This document shows, piece by piece, positions 56,827-64,000 of a DNA stretch of 64,000 bases (positions are counted from its first letter, which is position 1; each line of letters opens with the position of its first letter). The stretch comes from Azorinus chamasolen (lineage: Eukaryota > Mollusca > Bivalvia > Cardiida > Solecurtidae). The position numbers and the translations under genes are program-made. The notes beneath the pieces are model-generated. The model searched no databases. It was not told the DNA's origin and worked only from the letters and a program-made list of their open reading frames with translations. The stretch spans positions 1,936,404 to 2,000,403 of the forward strand of contig OY755242.1 of the NCBI GenBank assembly GCA_963576725.1. Reading direction: 5' to 3'.

Positions 56827-57362
56827 AAAAGACTATTTTAAAGAGGAAGTCCCTACAATGAACGCATATTTTAGATAATATCATAATTTCATTAAACTTA
56901 TTTATAACAAAAACTTATTTGTTATGCTCATTCATTAATTATTTAGATGCTAGTGGCAAATCAAAACTATGATAACAAATTGGATCCAGATTAGACGCCA
57001 AGTTACTCAGAGTTTTATCAGGATCCAAATGCGTGTCCTTTAAGAATAGATCTACAAATTGAAGCAGACAATTATAGTAGTTGTTAATTATCGAGACGTA
57101 ACATTACTGAATTTCTGAACATTGATTTCTTGTGCATATAGATCTGTGTTTTACTGTTTTGTATCTTATACAAAAACTAACAAACAAGTAGAACAAAACG
57201 ATCCTGCAGTGTTTTGTATCTTGTATGAAATGCTTTTGTTTGAGGGCCTCAAGGTAGATAAGTCATTACGACTAGTTGAGCTACCCTCGTTAAAGTCATT
57301 CATTCATTCATTCATTCATTATTATGAAGATTGTCAATTTGAACTAATTTGAACTTATTTTG
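56827..57362. other. No gene seen; (CATT)n tract
   Basis: A cattcattcattcattcatt microsatellite lies at 57297-57321. The frame at 57122-57352 has no support as a gene. Confidence 0.45.
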
Positions 57363-58370
57363 AACTAGAAAACGGTGTCTGTACGACACAGTGATGCTCC
57401 CATGTGGGTGCTTGCCAAGCTGTACGTAAAATTCCTATGTCATTTGACCTTCACCTTGGGCTTGCGGGCAGCATGGACTGGGTGCATAATAAAAGTATGG
57501 ATGGTGTTGAATGTGTATATGCAATTCCATGACAATAGCTTTAGCAGCTAGTGAGATATAAGATGATGAAAAAACTGTGACAACCAATTGCACTTAAAGT
57601 TCCTTAGTCATTTGACCTTGACCTTGGGCTTGTGGGCAGTATGGGCCGGGTGCCTAATGAAAGTATGGATGGTGTTGAATGTGTATATGCAATTCCATGC
57701 CAATAACTATAGCGGTTAGTGAGATATAAGACGATGAAAAAACTGTGACAACCAACTGCACGTAAAATTCCTAACTCATTTGACCATGACCTTGGGCTTG
57801 TAGGCAGCATGGGTCGGGTGCGTAATGAAAGTATTGATGGCATTTAATATGTATATGCAATTCCATGCAAATAGCTACAGTGGTTAGGGAGATATAAGAC
57901 TATGAAAAAACTGTGACAACCAACTGCACTTAAAATCCCTAAGTCATTTGACCTTGACCTTGGGCTTGCGGGGAGCATAGGCTTGGTGTGCAATGAAAGT
58001 ATGGATGGTGTTTAATGTGTATATGCAATTACATGGCAATAGCTACAGTGGTTAGGGAGATATAAGACAATGAAAAAACTTTTACAAAACACTGCACGTA
58101 ATTGTGACAACCAACTGCACATAAAATTTCCAAGTCATTTGACCTCGACCTTGGGCTTGACGGCAGCATGGGTTGGGTGCCAAATGATAGCACATATGGT
58201 AATTGATGTGTATGTGAAGTTTCATGTGTATAAGTGTAGAAATTACTGACTTATAACACTTGAAAAACTGTGACATCCAACTGCATCTAAAAGTGTGACA
58301 CACTGACAGACGGGACAGACATGTGCAAAACATAATGCCCCCTGACTATTGTCAACGGGGCCATAAAAAT
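57363..58370 (+). mobile_element. Family G pearl-like element
   Basis: Start actagaaaacggtgtctgta with the 5' stem gtgtc tgtac gacac, then atgctccc. Cores of about 170 bp share atgtgtatatgcaattccat, gatgaaaaaactgtgacaac and catttgaccttgaccttggg. The tail has gacagacgggacagacatgt. The 3' region aatgccccctgactattgtc leads to aacggggccataaaaa. Confidence 0.7.
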
Positions 58371-58480
58371 GCCCTTGTGATACAAAATAAATCCATTTCA
58401 TCAATACTTATAATTTTGTTCTACAACAAAGTATTATTGGCCATTTCCGTTAAAATTTTCTGCGTTTTGCCGATGATCAC

Positions 58481-59098
58481 TTGATCCCTCCATTGTTTGC
58501 AATGGTGCCGCAACAGAACTGGCGTCAGCAGAACAGGGCAAACTATGGAATACAAGACCCCAAGGTATACTGGAGGACGGCAATGTTTAATGTGTTTATG
58601 GACCACATTGTGCAGGAGATAAGCAACAGAATTATTGTGAATCAAGACAGGTTCACCGCAGAACTGCTTCTGCCGTCCCGACTCGACCAATTACGCAACG
58701 AACATGTGGAAGCTATATACAGATGCTTCCAAGATGATATTTCATCATCAGAAGATGTGTTCCGAGCAGAAGTTTGCCGCTGGAGGGTAAGGTGGGGCCA
58801 GGACAATGTCCGAAGGCCAAACACACTAATGGCGACGTTGGACGAGACCCCATGTGCAGCATATCCTGCTATCTATTGTGTTTTGTCCATCCTTGTCACT
58901 ATGCCGGCGACATCAGCTTCTTGCGAACGTTCGTTCAGTTTGATGCGTAGAATCAAGATCTATCTCCGTAGCACCATGTCTGGGGAATGACTATCAGCAT
59001 TGGGGATATAACATATCCACAGAGAGGTGGACGTAACCATTGATGAGATAATCAATAAGTTTGCATCAGCCAAATCTAGGAAGTTGGAATTCATTTAA
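58481..59098 (+). pseudogene. hAT transposase, C-terminal relic
   Basis: Frame 58481-58990 carries RQQNRANYGIQDPKVYWRTA and MFNVFMDHIVQEI, then the hAT C-terminal dimerisation signature YPAIYCVLSILVTMPATSAS + CERSFSLMRRIKIYLRSTM. After a frame break near 58985 the expected continuation appears in another frame (LSALGI, then HIHREVDVTIDEIINKFASA), ending at a TAA near 59098. The RNase H-like catalytic core and BED finger are missing, so this is a 5'-truncated dead copy. The family's normal product excises and reinserts hAT elements with 8-bp target duplications. Confidence 0.85.
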
Positions 59099-59248
59099 TG
59101 AATTCCAAATTGCTAGATTTTAGTAATGATTTAAAGTTATCTAAATGTTAAATTGCACTTACTTGAGAATGTGTAATTGGAAAGTAAAGGTACTATTTTG
59201 CGGATATTTCGCCATTTTCAATCTCAGCTATCCTGGAGCTTCTTTGGG

Positions 59249-59283
59249 TGTGTGTGTGTGTGGGGGGGGGGGAGGGGGGGGGG
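59249..59283. repeat. (TG)n / poly(G) tract
   Basis: tgtgtgtgtgtg followed by a nearly pure G run; a candidate G-quadruplex in the 3' part of the hAT relic. Confidence 0.8.
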
Positions 59284-59347
59284 ACCCCTAACCAAGGGGC
59301 AACCGCCCCTTTAAACCCCATACTGGCCTACAACTCAAATATAGCCA

Positions 59348-59359
59348 GCTACGCCCCTG
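59348..59359. mobile_element. hAT-type terminal inverted repeat
   Basis: gctacgcccctg is the inverse of the CAGGGGCGTAGC terminus common in animal hAT elements. It lies 250 bp after the transposase relic and probably marks that element's 3' end. Confidence 0.55.
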
Positions 59360-59519
59360 ATTGCCAATAATTTTGCCATGTATTTAATGCTACGTAATAT
59401 GATAAATTTGGTCATGTATGAATATATACCACAGAGGGCAGTTAAAAATGGCCCAGAAAGTAATCGATTTCTGAAAGTCAGGCGGATATTTTGAAATCTA
59501 CAAGCATTTCTGAAGTTTA

Positions 59520-60223
59520 CAAGTTTTCTATAGAAAACTAGCCGACCCTAGGGCAGGACCAATTTTGTCCCCAGGGGTATAATTTATATAACTTATGTAG
59601 AGGACCTGAACATGATGCTATGTGCCAAATATGAAAGCTGAGAACCTTCCAGTTTCATAGGAGAAGATTTTCAAAGTTTTCACTATATGTTTCTTTTGAA
59701 AACTGGCCACCCAGGGGCAGGGCCAATTTTGATCCCAGGGCCATTAATTTATATAACCTTTGTAGAGGACATGAACATGATACTATGTGCAAATTATGAA
59801 AGCTGAGAACCTTCCAGTTTCAGAGAAGTTTTTCAAAGTTTTCACCATATGTTTCTATTGAAAACTGACTTCCCCTAGGGCGGGGCCAATTTTTACCACA
59901 GAGGCATAGTTTATATAACTTTTGTAGAGGACCTGAAAATTATGCTATGTGCCAAATATGAAAGTTGAGAACTTTCCAATTCAGAGGAGAAGAATTTCAC
60001 TATACGTTTTGACCCAAGGGGCATAATTTATATAACATTTTTTGAGGACCTGCAGATAATGCTATGTGCCAAAGATTAAAAAGAAAATCCTGTATATTCA
60101 GAGGAGAATATTTTCAAAGGTTCAAATTGTTGACGTGGGACGACGCACGACGCACATCTAATGTCGAGGGACATCAAGAGATCACAAAAGCTCACCCTGA
60201 GCACTTTGTGCTCTGGTGAGCTA
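59520..60223 (+). mobile_element. Family A element, alpha cores, 5'-truncated
   Basis: Begins inside a core (ctatagaaaactagccgacc). About four cores, tail tgttgacgtgggacgacgca, 3' stem-loop accctgagcactttgtgctc leading to tggtgagctaa. It has no 5' end. Confidence 0.7.
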
Positions 60224-60429
60224 AAAGCAGAGCAGACTCTGATCAGAGAGCTCTTACAGGAGCCATCTGATATGGGTGTTCTGATTGCAATGGCATCAAA
60301 GGCATCTCTGTTGAGTAAACGATTAAATAATCATGATCAGTGTATAAAAGTTTGGATCACACCTATATGTTAATTTACTAATCTGAATCACAATTGTCTG
60401 CAATGGTAATAACAACTAAAATTATTGAA
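60224..60429. other. P1-type palindrome remnant
   Basis: gcagagcagactctgatcag + agagctc, opposite ggagccatctgatatgggtg. It lacks TTAA ends. Confidence 0.4.
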
Positions 60430-61506
60430 AAACAAGAGGGCCATGAGGCCCTGAAGCGCTCACCTGAGATAACCCAAGGGGCGGGGCCATTTTTGACCAA
60501 GAAGTCATCATTTGTACAACATTGGTAGAGAACAACAAGGCAAAGCAGTATGCCATTAATTAAAGGTCTAAGCCTAATGGTTTCAGAGAAAAATAATATT
60601 TCATATTTTTCCCATGAAAAACTGATAAGCCCCAAGGCAGGGCCAAGTTTTGCCCAGAGGCCAGGGTCGTAAGTTGAACATTCTTGGCAGAGGACCACAA
60701 GCCAAGCTACATATTTGTATAGGACCATTATATCATGTTACATACCAAACATCAAAGGTCTAGGCCTTACAGTTTCAGAAAGATTTTTAAAGATTTTCCT
60801 ATGAAAAACTGATAAGCCCTTGGGCGGGCCATTTTTGGCCCAGGGGTCATAATTTGAACAATCTTTGTAGAGGACCATTACATCATGCTACATTCCAAAT
60901 ATCAAAGGTATAGGCCTAATAGTTTAAGACAGAAAGATTTTTAAAGATTTTCATATGAAAAACTGATAAGCCCTTCGGCGGGGCCATTTTCAGTCCAGGG
61001 TCATAATTTGAACAATCTTTGTAGAGGACCATTAGACCATGCTACATGCCAAATATCAAAGGTCTAGGCCTTACAGTTTCAGAGAAGAAGATTTTTAAAG
61101 ATTTTCCCATGAAAAACTGATAAGCCCTTGGGCGGGGCCATTTTTAGCCGGGGGGTCATAATTTGAACAATCTTTGTAGAGGACCATAAGATCATGCTAC
61201 ATGCCAAATATCAAAAGTCTAGGCCTTACAGTTTCAGAGAAGAAGAATTTTAAAGATATTCCTATGACAAACTGATAAGCCCTAGGGCGGGGCCATTTTT
61301 TGGCCCGGGGTCATAATGTGAACAATATTTCGTTCCCCCTAACCACTGTTGCTTCTGACAAATTTTGGTTAAAATCGGGTCAGTAGTTTCAGAGGAGATG
61401 TCGTTTGAAAATGTGGCCGGACGCCGGACGCCGGACACCGGACGCCGGATGACGGACGGATCGCGGTCACAATAACTCACCTGAGCCTTTGGCTCAGGTG
61501 AGCTAA
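60430..61506 (+). mobile_element. Family A element, beta cores
   Basis: Start acaagagggccatgaggccc with the 5' motif gctcacctgag. About five cores, then tcgtttgaaaatgtggccgg and a ccggacgccggacaccggac tract. The 3' stem-loop cacctgagcctttggctcag leads to gtgagctaac. The ends match over 11 bp, as in 22348-24089. Confidence 0.8.
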
Positions 61507-61560
61507 CAAAAGGGCCATTGGCCTTATATCGCTCACCTGAGTTACAGTAATACATGTATA
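61507..61560 (+). mobile_element. Family A 5' end, solo
   Basis: aaaagggccattggccttat (5' stem ggcca/tggcc), then cgctcacctgagtta, directly abutting the end of the previous element. No cores follow. Confidence 0.6.
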
Positions 61561-61874
61561 TTGACATGTTAATTTTTCAGTGGACAACATTTCTAGCAGA
61601 TGAAATAAGCTTAGTGCACTGCTTTCACCCTTTAACTTCTGAATAAACTTGAACTGAATTCAGAACTAATACCAAGTGACTGGTTGACCAAGATCTAAAC
61701 TGTTTACAACTTGTGCCATTTTTGCCTTAGCTCAAAATGCCTAAAACTGGTCTTTGAGAAATTCAAGCTATGCAATTATACCTTGACCTAGGTATATAGG
61801 CAAATAGTGTGCTAGGCAGTACATAATGCCAGTTTTTGTGTGAAATCACCAATAAGAATATCTTTAAAAATCGT

Positions 61875-62256
61875 TTAACCCTTTCCCTCATATAAAGCTG
61901 TTTTTATGCATTAGCAAACAGAGTAGACTCAGATCAGACGACTCCTACGGAAGCTGTCTGATCTGGGTCTTCTCTGTTTCTTTTGACACGATATAGATCG
62001 GATTCTACAGTTTTTGTCAAAGCAAAAACTTCTCTTCAGAGAAATAATGTGTTTTACACATTAAAAATAAGAGTAGACTAGATCAGACGGCTGCTATAGA
62101 AGCTGTCTTTTTACATTTGACAAGATATAGATTTGATTTAACAGTTTTTTTCAAAGCTAAAACTTCTATTTATGGCAATAACAATTTTTTTAAGCATTAG
62201 CAAACAAGAGTAGTCCCAGATCAATTTTTGTCAAAGCAAACAGGTTAAGGGTTAAT
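61875..62256. mobile_element. MITE type P1 with internal duplications
   Basis: TTAACCCTTTCCCTCATATA at the left and aggttaagggttaa at the right. The palindrome arm (agtagactcagatcagacga and variants) and 'tttgtcaaagcaaaaacttc' recur two to three times, so the element has grown internally. Confidence 0.6.
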
Positions 62257-62907
62257 AGGTGTTTAGAAATAATTCTAGCTCTAGGTGTGAATATCTGATG
62301 ATAATTCAATTAAACGGTTCATTAGTATTTTTAACAATTGAAATTGAGAAGAGTTACGTCTACTGTTATAATGAAGTTATATTTACTCAGTTATTTCATT
62401 AATATCATACAAGATTCAGACATTTTAGAACTTTTTAATGTGTTGTTATCAAATTTTATAAAAAAAAGTTATATTTAAGATGCTTTTTGGGGCAGCAGAC
62501 TTAATCCACAGTAGTAAGTTTAACACCTATCATTGTCGGGGGGGGGGGGGATTATCATGTTTTCTTAAAAATTACCATGACTTATATCAGTTGGGCCATT
62601 GCATAATCATGTTTTCACAGTTTTCTTAAACATTACCATGACTTACATCAGTTAGGTTTGGACCCAGATCAAAAGTCTAGATGGTGATCATTTTCCTTGA
62701 TTGCCTGAATTGTTTCTTTCCTATATCTCTCACATCTAATTTGAGAGACATTGGAAGACACCATGTAACATCACTCACACTACACACTGGGGTTAATGGG
62801 TCAAAATGCCTTTAATGTTTCGTCTGCAACAAAAAGTTATTGTCATCTGCTTCAATTCTTAAAATAAACTTACTTTCATTTTTTTGCAAAAATATGGTTA
62901 AGATGAC
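62257..62907. repeat. Unassigned DNA with a two-copy repeat
   Basis: 62613-62715 pairs with 42596-42720. A related half copy (catgttttcttaaaaattac) lies at about 62558, so the block is locally duplicated. A G run lies at 62538-62550. Confidence 0.5.
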
Positions 62908-62970
62908 AAACAGTTTGGATCCTGATGAGACGCTGCAGTATGCGGCCTCTCATCTGGATCCAAACTGTTT
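62908..62970. repeat. Inverted repeat (AAACAGTTTGGATCC type)
   Basis: Arms 62908-62930 and 62948-62970 (23 bp, one mismatch) around 17 nt. It is a foldback MITE core distinct in sequence from P1 and P2. Confidence 0.7.
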
Positions 62971-63100
62971 GCATAGGTAATCACAGTTTCACCACTAGCA
63001 TGCAAAGAGTTAAGAGTCATGCATTGACCTGGAGAGATTTTACTGCCCAGCAGCTGTAACCTTTGAACTGCTGCTGGTCTGCAGATCTGGAGTTGTTTAT

Positions 63101-63270
63101 TTAACCCTTAATTTCTCTCATATAAACTTGTTTTCATGCATCTGCAAACAGAGTAGACCCAGATAAGGTGGCTCCTATAGGATCAAGGTCTGTTATTTGC
63201 TAATGGAATTTGATAGATGTTTCTATGCCTTCTAAAACAGCTACACTGATTCACCATCAACATTTTATTA
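63101..63270. mobile_element. MITE type P1, truncated
   Basis: TTAACCCTTAATTTCTCTCA at the left; arm gcaaacagagtagacccaga; the partner arm is reduced to ggtctgttatttgc. No right terminus is present. Confidence 0.55.
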
Positions 63271-63276
63271 TAAATA

Positions 63277-63404
63277 CAGTGAAGCTCACTTATAACGAAA
63301 TCCTGGGGACCTTAATATTTATTTCGCTATATCCAAACTTTGTTATATCGATAAGACAAAATTTTGTTATAAATATTTGGATATAGCAAATTTCGTTATA
63401 GTAT
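63277..63404. mobile_element. Pogo/Tigger-like fragment
   Basis: Follows a TA: cagtgaagctcacttataac + gaaatcctgggga is a pogo-type terminus. The interior is a loose palindrome of ttcgctatatccaaactttg / aatatttggatatagcaaat. The matching right terminus is not seen. Confidence 0.5.
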
Positions 63405-64000
63405 ACCAAGGTTATGCAAATTCTGATCCTGACCAGAAGCCACATTATAATGTAACTGCTGACCAAAGTCTACATGCATACAGCTGGGTTTGTCATGTGT
63501 TTGGTAATTTCATAGCATGTCTCTTATAAAATGTAAAGTAAAAGCAAATTCATATCAGTTATAAATAAATAACAATATTTGTGAAATGAGTTGACCATTT
63601 GCTTCCCTATATCAATGGCTCAGTGCAAAACTAGACTGACTCTATAGTTATTTTAGTGAAGAGAATGTCTTATATGCATGTAAGTGCACACTTCAATTAT
63701 TTATCACATTTTTTTTTATTTCTGTGTCGTGATGATTCGCGTACCTTCAATCATTTTTTTATAAATCTATATGTGCTTATCTATGTATCACGACATAAAT
63801 TATGACCATCAGTGTTCAGCCAATTGGCAGTGGTCTCGCTGGAACTACATAGTGTATTGGTCTTACCATCGGATTTTGCCTATTTCGGTGCCGATTGTCC
63901 GAAAAATATCTTAGAATAGTTATCTGCGGCTGCTTTAATGCAAAGTGTGAAGATGCAACATATATTCTGACAAACGTTTCTATTGGCCGAAATCAATATA
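63405..64000. other. No gene seen
   Basis: No coding, splice or repeat signal could be assigned up to the window end. Confidence 0.4.

Overview
The window is repeat-dense, AT-rich animal DNA, most likely from a heterodont bivalve mollusc. This is inferred from the repeat types and not from a marker gene. The repeats are pearl-like tandem-core elements, TTAA-flanked foldback MITEs, a tRNA-headed SINE and a DIRS-order retrotransposon. There is no operon structure, and most of the sequence is introns or intergenic DNA filled with transposable elements.

Host genes. Three phase-0 exons on the minus strand (44453-44554, 34042-34146, 27324-27635, in transcription order) are read as the 3' end of one gene. 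The last exon matches the C-terminal domain of mitochondria-eating protein (Mieap/SPATA18), and its 5' exons would lie beyond what I can identify. Two weaker orphan exon candidates are 25259-25301 (-) and 52705-52850 (+).

Retroelements and DNA-transposon relics. 8530-12815 is a DIRS-order tyrosine-recombinase retrotransposon: gag with a CCHC knuckle, a broken RT/RNase H frame, and a recombinase cut off before its catalytic Tyr. It is bracketed by a ~605-bp direct duplication of its host sequence. A Ty3/gypsy RT relic lies at 41885-42436, a hAT transposase relic at 58481-59098 with a terminal motif at 59348-59359, and a SINE at 31850-32172. Pogo/Tigger-like and other TIR elements lie at 26246-27085, 34369-35412, 46751-47536 and 63277-63404.

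The largest share of the window is about ten families of pearl/HINE-like non-autonomous elements, labelled A-H, J and M here. Their sequences differ but they share one plan: a start near acaAGA or actAGA, a small 5' stem-loop, a subterminal motif, tandem cores of about 130-170 bp, usually a (GACR)n tract, a 3' stem-loop whose last arm is the reverse complement of the 5' motif, and an end in ATAAAA or GCTAA. They nest in each other, and related uninterrupted units show insertion into A runs without an obvious target duplication. The two subtypes of family A show covariation between their ends.

Layout: 1-6.3 kb MITEs and unassigned DNA; 6.3-13.5 kb a family A element carrying family F and the DIRS element; 14-18.5 kb MITEs and minisatellites; 19-24 kb families B and A; 24-36 kb the Mieap 3' exons among MITEs, J/H arrays, SINE and TIR elements; 36.5-41.5 kb nested B/C and D/K arrays; 42-48.3 kb gypsy relic, C, A and H arrays; 49-52.5 kb E and D arrays; 53.4-61.5 kb A and G arrays with the hAT relic; 61.5-64 kb MITEs. 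All boundaries were set by eye.
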